A stretch of DNA of 44,545 bases, from contig JAUIJD010000039.1 in the NCBI GenBank assembly GCA_030431475.1, positions 1-44,545 of the forward strand, read 5' to 3'. The position numbers were made by a program, and so were the translations under genes. The DNA comes from Verrucomicrobiia bacterium. GTDB taxonomy: Bacteria > Verrucomicrobiota > Verrucomicrobiia > Verrucomicrobiales > Akkermansiaceae. The notes under the pieces are model-generated. The model did no database searches. It saw only the letters and a program-made list of their open reading frames with translations, and was not told the origin of the DNA. Positions 1-7,625 of this stretch are shown piece by piece; position 1 is the first letter of the stretch, and each line of letters opens with the position of its first letter.

Positions 1-30
1 TCGTGGGTTCGATTCCCACCTCCGCCTCCA
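1..30 (+). tRNA. tRNA 3' end (partial; Cys- or Gly-type)
   Basis: This is the 3' end of a tRNA whose 5' part lies outside the window. The T stem pairs 3-7 with 15-19 around the 7-base loop TTCGATT. It is followed by seven acceptor bases (20-26, CTCCGCC), discriminator T at 27 and an encoded CCA at 28-30. A U discriminator is typical of tRNA-Cys and tRNA-Gly. The implied 5' acceptor strand GGCGGAG fits bacterial tRNA-Cys better, but the anticodon is not visible. The tRNA borders a repeat array and a nuclease/helicase group, a common arrangement for genomic islands. Confidence 0.85.
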
Positions 31-319
31 ATTTCCCGCGCCGGCTCTTTCGGCCGCCGTCCGACCGGGAGGCCAGGGAGCGGCTCCCTTTCAGGTGCCG
101 GCCATTCGGATCCCGACGACGGGTGAGGACCCGATGCCGGAGGCATCGCCCACCGGTAGCCGGGAATTGAGTCCGCGAAGGCGGGCGACACCCCCGGAGA
201 CGAACTCGACGCCGAATCCCGCGTCCGGGCGCTCGCCGCGACAGGCTTACCGCGGGAAGGCCTCGCTGTCCTCGAGAGGCTCGACCGCCACTTCGCGCCG
301 CCCTCCTGAACCCCGGCGC

Positions 320-1125
320 TTGAATGCTTGTTTTCCAGGACCCGGGCGACGAAGGGCCGACCCCGACGACCCCGGCGAGACTTCAGTCCCAAGGGGACGA
401 TGGAGCTTAGCCCCGGGGTTCACCCCGGGGACACGATGCCCCCATCAACCCGAGCCCTGAAGGGGCGCAGGAATCCGGTCTGTTGTCTTCAAGGACCCGG
501 ACGAGTGCGGAGAGGGGAATGCCAGGAATCACGGACGGGCCTGACCCCTTGGAGAGGGCCCCTGGGAGACCGGAGCAGCGTCGGTGGGGAAGCCGGGATG
601 GATGCAGGGGAATGGTCGGCCCGAAGGGTCGGAAGAACCCAGCCCGGGGCCACCGGCCCCGGGGCTTCCCGGTGCCTCGGAGCCAAGCGGCCTGAAAGGT
701 CGCAAGAAGCTTGTGTTTGGTTTTCCGGCGATGAACCGGGCGATGTCAAAATGCGACACCTGACCCCATCCCCGACGCTGTCAGGCTGGAAAGCCGGAGA
801 GCACGGATCGATCGGAATGCCGTCGTTCCGTGATGGATCCGCCCGGATGGGGAGCCCCGAAGGGGCGCTGGAAAGTAGCCCCGGGTGCCAACCCGGGGAT
901 CAATGGACCCTACCGCCCCCGAGCCCTGAAAGGGCGACGGGATGCAGCGGATCGATCCGGAGGCGTCCTACCCTCGACCGCTCAACGCCGCAATTCACGG
1001 ACCGATCCCTCCGAGACGCGGACCGACCCCTCCGAGACGGACCGACCCCTCCGAGACCCCTCCGACGGTGCCTCGCAGCCACGCGGCCTGAAGGGTCGCG
1101 AGAAGCCTGGGTTGGGATTCTAGGA
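320..1125. repeat. Array of palindromic three-hairpin cassettes (about 234-bp period)
   Basis: No credible gene lies between 31 and 1119. The stretch is built from repeated cassettes of three short palindromes: M1 with core CCC-(G)AA-GGG (cores near 388, 620 and 856), M2 with CCCGGGG-type arms (near 410, 643 and 878), and M3 with core CCTGAAGGG or a variant (455, 691, 924 and 1087). A tail resembling TTTTCCAGGACCCGG follows some M3 units. Core-to-core distances are 232-236 bp, except the last M3, which comes 163 bp after the previous one. The second unit is more diverged than the first and third. The last M3 tail runs into the stop codon of the following minus-strand gene. Another copy lies at 42989. 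The elements look REP-like; their function is unknown. Confidence 0.7.
998..1065. repeat. Short tandem repeat, about 19 bp x 3
   Basis: Three near-identical units of GGACCGACCCCTCCGAGAC follow each other, the first with one T substitution, and a partial fourth unit (CCCCTCCGA) follows. They sit inside the palindromic cassette array. A loosely similar GACCCCAGAAAC doublet lies next to the distant cassette copy near 43196-43222. Confidence 0.75.
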
Positions 1126-3156
1126 CTGTGCCCCCCTACTTGCAGTGTCTAAATTCTTCAGGCCAAGTGACTTTAGGTAGTCGTATGTAGGATCGTAAAA
1201 GGCTGGCGCTCTGGTGGGATCATCGGTGTGGCCGGAGGGAACCACGATCACCAGTCCTTGGCGTGCCCTCGTCAAGAGAACCCGGTAAGCGTTGAGCAAG
1301 TAGCGTTTACGCTCTTCCTTCAGAATCCGCTGCCACTTGGAGCCTTTAAAGCTCCAATGAGACCATCCATCGGCTGAGAAGCGAAAATCTCCGTCCCAGA
1401 CGACGCACGCCCAGTCGAGTTCCAAGCCTTGAACATCAAACTCGGTAGCCACGTCTTCGAGATAATAGCTCGAACGGACATCATCGCGGCCGTTGAGAAA
1501 CCAGTGCACCGGGTCGGCTTTGACGCGGACGTCGATTGCGTGGGGCTTCAAGCGCTCGGCTTGTGATGAAACCACGATCCCAAACCGTTCTGAACCGCGT
1601 GCCTTGTTGCGCAGCCATGCCTTCGCTCGCGAGAGGTCTCGAGTAATTGCGATCGGATACCTGGATGAAAACTGGCTTAGGGTGACCGCTGCCTGTCGGG
1701 GCTGGAGATCTAACAGCTCTTTGACAAAGCGGCTAAGGTTCTCAGCGCGGAACGAACGAAGTGATACCCCTAGATGCAATTCGCTTCGCTCGAATAGGCG
1801 CCCTTGAGCTCTGGCCGTAAGAGCATCCTCCTCGAGCGCATACTCGGAGTCACGGAGTTTGGTGGAGATGTGGACGTCCCAATGGGGAAACGAGCGATTT
1901 CTTGCCGCGACCCAAGCAGAAATTCCGGCTTCCCCAGTGTTGATTTCCTGTCCCCCTCCCACGAGGCATACCACCACCGCCCAGTCTTCGTGGCGGTCCA
2001 TGCAGGAAATAAGAAACTCTGGCTCGGAGCGATCAAAGTTCGTGATGCCCCGTTTACGCTTCATGAACGAAGATGTTTGCTGTACGTTCCATGCCCGCTG
2101 AGCTTCGTCGAAGAGGGCAACGTGTTCGATTGGAGGCGTTGGATCGGATAGGCAGGAATCGCGGAAGTGATGAACCGGCTGAATGAAAGCCTTCACTTCG
2201 CTTCGAGCTTCTTTGAGGGTCGCTTTGTGACCCAAATCCCGCTTCTGCATCACCTTGTCCCGTGCCAACGCCTCGCGGAGGATTCTCACCAATGGTCCGT
2301 TGCCGGAGAGAAAGACACTGTAGAGTTCACTCTCTTGATCCCGATGGCGGGTTGCAACGTTGAGCCCGACCAGTGTCTTCCCTGCGCCGGGGACCCCGGT
2401 GACAAAGCAGATAGCCTTGCGGCGGTTCTCGCGGCAGGAATGGATGATGGATTCGATCGACTCCGAAGTGACCGACAGGTTGCTGGCGGTTGCATCACTT
2501 CGGGAAATCGCGGCAACGCCGTGGCCGTGGTAAAGAGCCCGTGCTGCTTCGAGGATAGTGGGTGTAGGTGAGTAACGGCCTGCTTCCCACACATGGGGAT
2601 CAACAATCTGGCCATCAGCGAGTCGAAGCACTTCGTCGAGAGTTCGACGGAGTTCTTGGGCATTGGAGCACAAAGGAGCCAATAGCAGATCATCTGCTCG
2701 GTGGATATGAATTAAGGGAGGCAGGTCAGTCGCCTCAGTGGCAACGAGAACCGGTGCAATTGTTGCATCGTGACTTGTCTCGTGGAAGTTCTTGAGGTCG
2801 AGACCATAGTCCCATACCTGTTCCAAGTCGTGGCTCCTGAACTTGCCTTCTCCCACCTTGAATTCGATGGCGAAGATGACTTGATTGATGATCAACACGA
2901 CATCGATACGATGCCCCATGCGCGGGATCACAAATTCGAAGTGAATCCAGCCTGTCAGCCGGCGGAGGCATTCTTGCAGGACCTGAATTTGCCCAAGCCA
3001 CGCATTTCGTTGAGTTGGTAGAACTTCGAACTCACTGTTTCGGCCAAGAGATCCGAGGACTTTGTCTTCGTCCGCGGCAAGGAAGTTCTCGATCGAAGAC
3101 GAGTAGTACGAACGCGCAAGAATTTGGTGGTTTGGAGGCATCAGAGATTCGGTCAT
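1120..3156 (-). CDS. PD-(D/E)XK nuclease-like + DUF2075 (Schlafen group 3-like) helicase
   Basis: A 678-aa protein with two recognisable parts. Residues about 60-110 carry a PD-(D/E)XK-like core: an RID segment with Asp85, then IEFK with Glu98 and Lys100. From about residue 250 there is a superfamily 1-like ATPase of the DUF2075 type, with Walker A GVPGAGKT (254-261), a Walker B-like FDEAQ (349-353) and a C-terminal helicase motif ending LLTRARQG. Proteins of this type are often found in defence loci; nucleic-acid cleavage or unwinding here is inferred. I chose the ATG at 3156, which lies downstream of the HNH gene. An in-frame GTG at 3216 would overlap that gene by 8 nt. Codon use is visibly less GC-rich than in neighbouring genes, which suggests recent transfer. 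The last codons run into the repeat array. Confidence 0.85.
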   Translation of the reverse strand: MTESLMPPNHQILARSYYSSSIENFLAADEDKVLGSLGRNSEFEVLPTQRNAWLGQIQVLQECLRRLTGWIHFEFVIPRMGHRIDVVLIINQVIFAIEFKVGEGKFRSHDLEQVWDYGLDLKNFHETSHDATIAPVLVATEATDLPPLIHIHRADDLLLAPLCSNAQELRRTLDEVLRLADGQIVDPHVWEAGRYSPTPTILEAARALYHGHGVAAISRSDATASNLSVTSESIESIIHSCRENRRKAICFVTGVPGAGKTLVGLNVATRHRDQESELYSVFLSGNGPLVRILREALARDKVMQKRDLGHKATLKEARSEVKAFIQPVHHFRDSCLSDPTPPIEHVALFDEAQRAWNVQQTSSFMKRKRGITNFDRSEPEFLISCMDRHEDWAVVVCLVGGGQEINTGEAGISAWVAARNRSFPHWDVHISTKLRDSEYALEEDALTARAQGRLFERSELHLGVSLRSFRAENLSRFVKELLDLQPRQAAVTLSQFSSRYPIAITRDLSRAKAWLRNKARGSERFGIVVSSQAERLKPHAIDVRVKADPVHWFLNGRDDVRSSYYLEDVATEFDVQGLELDWACVVWDGDFRFSADGWSHWSFKGSKWQRILKEERKRYLLNAYRVLLTRARQGLVIVVPSGHTDDPTRAPAFYDPTYDYLKSLGLKNLDTASRGAQS

Positions 3157-3208
3157 GTTGCCTTGGGAGGGTAGCTGAAAGGTCTGCTTCGAGTAGCGTT
3201 CAGCGAAT

Positions 3209-4174
3209 CTACGCACTCAGCCTTCCCAGCCTCCACGCAAGGCCGTCATCGTCCGGGTGAAATGCCGGATCCGTCGGGAGGAGAATGGAGGCCCCGGCGA
3301 GTCCATGGAGTTCCTTCTCGCCGGTGGATCTTCGTGGGTCGATGGCACGGGAGACGTGCCAGCGGTGGTCGGGGCCCGGGGCCAGGATGTCTCGGTCCAT
3401 CGCCCAGTGGTGGTTCTTGCAAAGAGCGAGGCCGTTGGTCGGGTGGTCGTTGTGACTCTCGGCGAAAGGGATCAGGTGGGCGGCGTCGATGAAGGAGACA
3501 TCGTGAGCCGCGGGTAGGCGAATGCGTAGCCCGCAAGCCGCGCATTGATGATCGTAGATCTCGAGGATCTTGCGGCGGAAGGCGGGGCTGCGGCCGTATT
3601 CCGGTGCGTCGTCGGCGACGCCGCGGAATCTGGATTCGGCTGGTTCGATCGTTGATGGAGCGGCGAGGAGTTCCGCGGCGTGTTGCGGGAAGTAGCGCCT
3701 GACCAACGCTTCACGCATGCGGCGGCGGTTCTCGGGAATGGCGATCAGAACGTCGAAGCCATCGGTGAAGCGCGCGAAGACGCGGTCGGTGTCGGCGCCG
3801 ACGCGGAGTTCGCGGCGAATCGGAGTTTTGCCGTCCGGTTCAAGCGGGCACCAGAAGCCGTCGCTGGCGAGGTAGCGGAAGGGCAGGCCGGGGTCGTTGG
3901 AGTCATTGAGTTTCCTTACCACGGCGAAGCGCGCGCTGAAGCGGTCGCGGAGGTTCTCATCCCAAGGGATGCGGTCTGGCGCGGCGAGGCCTGCGTCGAG
4001 AAGATCGAAGGCGGCGAGCAGCAGCAGCGGCTTGTGGGGCTTCTCATGAGGTTGGCCCTGGTCGTCGCGAGTCGTCGTGTCGACGCGTAGATCGTAGAGA
4101 CGCTCGATAGCTTGATCGAGGGAGGGCACGTTGTTAGTAGCGGACAAGACCTGCGTCGGAGCAAGGGGAAACAT
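3209..4174 (-). CDS. HNH endonuclease, type IV restriction-like (COG3440 type)
   Basis: A 321-aa protein. Its N-terminal half resembles the modified-DNA-binding domain of ScoMcrA-like enzymes: the segment HEKPHKPLLLLAAFDLLDAG followed by an LPFRYLASDGFW-type motif. Its C-terminal third is an HNH nuclease with CAACGLR, DAAHLIPF and NGLALCKNHHWAMDR. This architecture is known for enzymes cutting phosphorothioated or methylated DNA; which modification is read here is not visible. I prefer ATG at 4174 because the in-frame GTG at 4201 has no properly spaced ribosome binding site. It precedes the DUF2075 nuclease-helicase on the same strand, so the two probably form an operon. A NERD helicase diverges from its 5' side. 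Confidence 0.85.
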   Translation of the reverse strand: MFPLAPTQVLSATNNVPSLDQAIERLYDLRVDTTTRDDQGQPHEKPHKPLLLLAAFDLLDAGLAAPDRIPWDENLRDRFSARFAVVRKLNDSNDPGLPFRYLASDGFWCPLEPDGKTPIRRELRVGADTDRVFARFTDGFDVLIAIPENRRRMREALVRRYFPQHAAELLAAPSTIEPAESRFRGVADDAPEYGRSPAFRRKILEIYDHQCAACGLRIRLPAAHDVSFIDAAHLIPFAESHNDHPTNGLALCKNHHWAMDRDILAPGPDHRWHVSRAIDPRRSTGEKELHGLAGASILLPTDPAFHPDDDGLAWRLGRLSA

Positions 4175-4355
4175 AGTCAGGCCACTTGACCCGTAGTTCA
4201 CCTCGCAAGGTCACCGAGCAACAAGAACCGGGACGTCTTTGCTGCTGGTTTTTTAGCAGTAGGAGGGGTGGCTTCGGATTCCGTGATGGCGGGGGGGCGA
4301 TTGGTTTTGTGGATCTCGACCGGATTGGTTAAGAACGCCGAGGCTTTCGGGGGCG

Positions 4356-6179
4356 ATGGCGACGTTGATCCATTCCATTCACGAGGCGGTGCAACGGGCG
4401 ACGCCGGGCGAGCGGCGCTTCGGGCAGCGGCTGCAGTCGCATCTGGAGGACGACTATCTCGTCTGGTACAACGTGCCAGTGGGACGGAGCCGGAGATATC
4501 CGGACTTCATGGTGCTGCACCCGCAGCGCGGTCTGCTGGTGCTGGAGGTGAAGGATTTCAAGGTGGCCGATCTGCGCCGGCTGGAGAAGGTGCGCTGGGA
4601 GGTCGTCCGCGGCGGGAAACCGGCGACCGAGGCGAGTCCGCTGGAGCAGGCACGGCAGATCGCGCTGGCGGTGATGGACCAGTTGAAGGAGGACCCGCAA
4701 CTGCGCCAGCCGGCGGGTCCCTACGAGGGCAAGCTCGCCTTCCCCTGGGGCTACGGGGTGGTGCTCGCGAACATCACCCGCAAGCAGTGGAACGAGCTGT
4801 TGGACGAGGAGGAGCAGGAACTGGTGCTGCCGGCGCGGCGGGTGATCTGCCAGGATGAGATGTATGAGTCGGTGGATCCGCTGGCTTTCCAGGAGCGGTT
4901 GTGGGGCATGTTCGAGCACCGCTTCGGCGAGCCGCTCACGCTGCCGCAGATCGAACGGGTGCGGTGGCATCTGTTTCCGGAGGTGAGGGTGGATGAGCGG
5001 AAGCAGGGAGAGCTGTTCGAGGCCGAGGAGGAGGTGCCGGATCTGATCAAGGTGCTCGATCTCCAGCAGGAACAGCTCGCCCGCAATCTCGGAGGCGGCC
5101 ACCGGGTGATCCACGGCGTGGCGGGATCGGGCAAGACGCTGATCCTCGGCTACCGCTGCATGCAGCTCGCGGAGGCGCTGTCGAAGCCGGCGCTGGTACT
5201 CTGCTACAACATTTCGCTGGCGGCCCGGCTGCGGCGGTTCATCGCGGCGAAGGGGCTGGAGGAGAAGGTGCGGGTGTACCATTTCCACGAGTGGTGCGGG
5301 GAGATGCTGCGCAGCTACCACGTGGCGGTGGAGGAGGGTCCGGGAAAATACTGGGAGCGGCAGGTGACATCGGTGATCGCGGGGGTGGAGAAGGGTTTCA
5401 TCCCGCGGGGCCAGTATGGCGCGGTGCTCATCGACGAGGGCCATGATTTCGAGCCGGAATGGCTGAAGCTGGTGACCCAGATGGTCGATCCCGAGACCGA
5501 TTCGCTACTGCTGCTCTACGACGACGCGCAGTCGATCTACCGCAAGGGTCATGGACTGGGATTCAGCCTGTCGAGCGTGGGGGTGAAGGCGGCGGGGCGG
5601 ACGACCATTCTGCGGCTGAACTACCGCAACACGCGGGAGATCCTGAAATTCGCCCACGATTTTGCCGCGGGGTCGATGGGTCCGCAGGCGGCGGACGATG
5701 ATCATGTGCCGCTGATCGAGCCGGCGTCGGCCGGGACGAGCGGGCCGCCGCCGGTATTCCGGCTTGGATCCGACGAAGTGGAGTATGCCCTACGCTGCGT
5801 GATGAGCTGGCGGGCCAGGGGTGTGCCGGCGAATGAGATCGCGGTGGTGTGTCTGAAGAAGCATCACGGCGACGAGGTGGCGCGGCGGCTCGAAGCGGCG
5901 GGGATCGATCATCTTTGGATGCGGGAGTCGAAACAGCGGAAGGCGTATGATCCGGCACAGGAACGGGTGACGGTGGTGACCGCCCACAGCTCGAAAGGTC
6001 TCGAGTTCCAGGCTGTGGTCGTGGTGGGGGTGGGTGAACTCGACGATGCCGAAGAGGCGGTGAATGACCAGACCCGGCTGCTCTACGTGGCGATGACGAG
6101 GGCGAAACGCCAGCTCGCGGTAACAGCTGCAAAGGAGAACGCCTACGCGGAGCGTCTTGGCGGGCTGGTGGCGGTATGA
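4356..6179 (+). CDS. NERD nuclease-related domain + UvrD-like SF1 helicase
   Basis: A 607-aa protein. Residues about 15-120 match the NERD domain, including a PDFMVLHPQRGLLVLEVKDF segment with the D...ExK arrangement of PD-(D/E)XK folds. The remainder is an SF1A helicase: Walker A GVAGSGKT (254-261), Walker B VLIDEGHDF (about 357), motif IV-like LNYRNTRE (about 421), motif V VTAHSSKGLEFQ (about 538) and motif VI LLYVAMTRAKRQL near the end. NERD helicases are linked to DNA repair and, in some genomes, to phage defence. It diverges from the HNH/DUF2075 pair across about 180 bp, which could hold a shared promoter region. GC is close to the window average, so it may not have arrived together with the DUF2075 gene. 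Confidence 0.88.
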   Translation: MATLIHSIHEAVQRATPGERRFGQRLQSHLEDDYLVWYNVPVGRSRRYPDFMVLHPQRGLLVLEVKDFKVADLRRLEKVRWEVVRGGKPATEASPLEQARQIALAVMDQLKEDPQLRQPAGPYEGKLAFPWGYGVVLANITRKQWNELLDEEEQELVLPARRVICQDEMYESVDPLAFQERLWGMFEHRFGEPLTLPQIERVRWHLFPEVRVDERKQGELFEAEEEVPDLIKVLDLQQEQLARNLGGGHRVIHGVAGSGKTLILGYRCMQLAEALSKPALVLCYNISLAARLRRFIAAKGLEEKVRVYHFHEWCGEMLRSYHVAVEEGPGKYWERQVTSVIAGVEKGFIPRGQYGAVLIDEGHDFEPEWLKLVTQMVDPETDSLLLLYDDAQSIYRKGHGLGFSLSSVGVKAAGRTTILRLNYRNTREILKFAHDFAAGSMGPQAADDDHVPLIEPASAGTSGPPPVFRLGSDEVEYALRCVMSWRARGVPANEIAVVCLKKHHGDEVARRLEAAGIDHLWMRESKQRKAYDPAQERVTVVTAHSSKGLEFQAVVVVGVGELDDAEEAVNDQTRLLYVAMTRAKRQLAVTAAKENAYAERLGGLVAV

Positions 6180-6250
6180 GGTGGGCCGAACCAACTGGGG
6201 GGACCCGAAAGCATGAACTGTCGGGCAGGCGCATTCGACGTGGTCGGCTC

Positions 6251-6278
6251 GTCAAAAGGGGTCAGTCAAAAGGGGTCA
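6251..6278. repeat. Perfect 14-bp tandem duplication
   Basis: The unit GTCAAAAGGGGTCA occurs twice in immediate succession, followed by GTGCGTGATTATTGG. Similar GGGGTCAG-ending motifs are seen near REP-type elements in other genomes; here the basis is the visible duplication only. Confidence 0.7.
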
Positions 6279-6595
6279 GTGCGTGATTATTGGCATTTGC
6301 CCGGCGGGCCGGAAGAGGGCGCGGGCCGGTTGCGGCAGCGGGATGGAATCCCGCTCTCCCCATTGGGTTGACGACGCGATCCGCGAGAGGGGTTCCGCGT
6401 CTCGCGCGTCTCGGGCATTCGGCTAGCCTGCCGTTTCTTTGCGCTCCTCCGTGCCGGAGGGGTCGGTCCCGGAAATCGAAGGGGGGGAGCTGTTTTCCTT
6501 GGGCGGATGGGTGGGGTGCTGAGGGCCGAAGGGTGGGCGGTGGTAGAGATTCAGGGCGGCGAGGAGCGGGTCGCGGGTCCCGTGCATGCTGCATT

Positions 6596-6662
6596 CAAGA
6601 CGGAAGACCTGAAGACGGAAGACGGAAGACGGAAGACGGAAGAGCGAAGAGCGAAGAGCGAG
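6596..6662. repeat. Minisatellite of GGAAGAC / GAAGAGC units
   Basis: Successive 7-bp GGAAGAC units grade into GAAGAGC units. Minisatellites of this kind occur elsewhere in the window in different form (14931-14959 and 9383-9480), which suggests a genome prone to short tandem expansion. Confidence 0.8.
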
Positions 6663-6719
6663 GGCTGCGCGAAAGGTCTTGGGCAACGCGGTGGCCCGGG
6701 CATGAGCGGGCGCGGCGGG

Positions 6720-6790
6720 AGCCACGCGGTCCTCTGGCTTTGCTCGGGCCGCTTTCGTCACGGCCTGCGCCAGGGCGGCGCCGCCACATG
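6720..6790. repeat. GC-rich element, copy 1, just downstream of the PEP-CTERM gene
   Basis: This segment shares its order and core (GCGGTCCT, GGGCCGCTT, ACGGCCTGCGCC, GGCGCCGCCA) with 7538-7621. Both copies lie within about 12 bp downstream of the stop codon of a minus-strand gene. The position suggests a 3'-end element, such as a terminator or mRNA-stabilising hairpin. The alternative is a dispersed REP-like repeat. Confidence 0.6.
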
Positions 6791-6801
6791 GGGTGCGGGC
6801 G

Positions 6802-7359
6802 CTATTTCCGCCGGCGGCGGATCGCCAGGGCGAGGGCGCCGAGGGCGAGGAGCGAGGTCTGTGGCTCGGGGACGGCGGCGGTGAGGGTGCCGACGGCGTA
6901 GTCCTGGAATTCCTGGCCGCCTCCCTGGTCGCCGAGGGCGGTGAAGTTGACGCGGTAGGTTCCGTCGAAGCTGGTCGGGGTGAGGGTGCCCTCGATGGTG
7001 GCGCTGACGATGCCAGCTTCGGTGACGGCGGGCATGTCGAGCGTGACCGCCGACAGGCCGGTGACCGTTCCCGACACCGGTCCGAAGGTGGGGTGGCTCA
7101 GCGGGCTGTTGCTGAAGGTGCCGTCGCCGGCGGCGACGTTGCTGAAGAGACCGGTCATGCTCAGCGGATCGGGATCCACGGAGCCGAAGACGAAGCCGTC
7201 GAGGTCGAGGGTGACCGAAAAGTTCGGATCCGGAGGGTTGATGTCGTAGGTGAAGCTCAGGGGCCCGGAAGAGCCGAAGGTCGTGTTGTTCCAGGTGCCG
7301 GTGAGGGTGACGGCGGAGGCGGCGAGCGACGATGCCAGGAGGAGGATCAGCGTTTTCAT
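6802..7359 (-). CDS. PEP-CTERM sorting domain protein
   Basis: A 185-aa exported protein. Residues 1-16 (MKTLILLLASSLAASA) form a signal peptide. The middle is a low-complexity beta-rich domain that I do not recognise. The C-terminus carries the PEP-CTERM pattern: VPEPQT, a short hydrophobic helix (LLALGALALA) and a basic RRRRK tail. In known systems this tail is recognised by an exosortase and the protein is delivered to the cell surface or exopolysaccharide matrix. No exosortase is visible in the window. The ATG at 7359 is chosen because it begins the signal peptide. Upstream open frame in the same register is a high-GC artefact. Related GC-rich repeats lie on both sides of the gene. Confidence 0.88.
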   Translation of the reverse strand: MKTLILLLASSLAASAVTLTGTWNNTTFGSSGPLSFTYDINPPDPNFSVTLDLDGFVFGSVDPDPLSMTGLFSNVAAGDGTFSNSPLSHPTFGPVSGTVTGLSAVTLDMPAVTEAGIVSATIEGTLTPTSFDGTYRVNFTALGDQGGGQEFQDYAVGTLTAAVPEPQTSLLALGALALAIRRRRK

Positions 7360-7537
7360 CGGGGAGCGGGCGGCAGAAGAGGAAGCTGGAGACTTACAGG
7401 AAGGAGCCTTCGGGAACAATGCGAAAGCAGCCGTCGGGCCAAGTCGCCCCGGCCGATGGTCGAAGTCGACGGGTGGCATGAGTGAGAGGCGGGGGCCTTC
7501 GTCGGTGTGGCGACGGGGGGCCAAGGGGCGCGACGGG

Positions 7538-7621
7538 GGTCGCGCGGTCCTTGGGCGGGGTGGGCGCGGAAGCGGGCCGCTTCCGGGACGGCCTGCGCCG
7601 GGCCGGCGCCGCCACGGTCCG
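7538..7621. repeat. GC-rich element, copy 2, just downstream of the NuoG-like gene
   Basis: This copy contains a near-perfect palindrome CGGAAGCGGGCCGCTTCCG (about 7569-7587) and a second hairpin GCGCCGGGCCGGCGC. It ends 4 bp before the stop codon of the minus-strand gene at 7626. On the transcribed strand this would form strong hairpins directly after the operon's last gene, so it may act as a terminator, although no U-tract is present. Confidence 0.6.
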
Positions 7622-7625
7622 GGCT

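Larger units (their letters stand above)
6180..6801. other. Gene-free spacer with several repeat types
   Basis: I find no supportable gene here. The stretch holds a perfect 14-bp tandem duplication (6251-6278), a small hairpin AGCGGGATGGAATCCCGCT (about 6336-6354), a GAAGAC minisatellite (6596-6662) and a roughly 70-bp repeat (6720-6790) that recurs at 7538-7621. Several frames stay open through it, but their translations are low-complexity Arg/Gly/Pro, as expected from high GC. Confidence 0.6.

Noticed and set aside
95-1152. Open frames between the tRNA and the DUF2075 gene
   Set aside because: They run through palindromic repeats and give Arg/Pro/Gly-rich translations with no domain or credible ribosome binding site.
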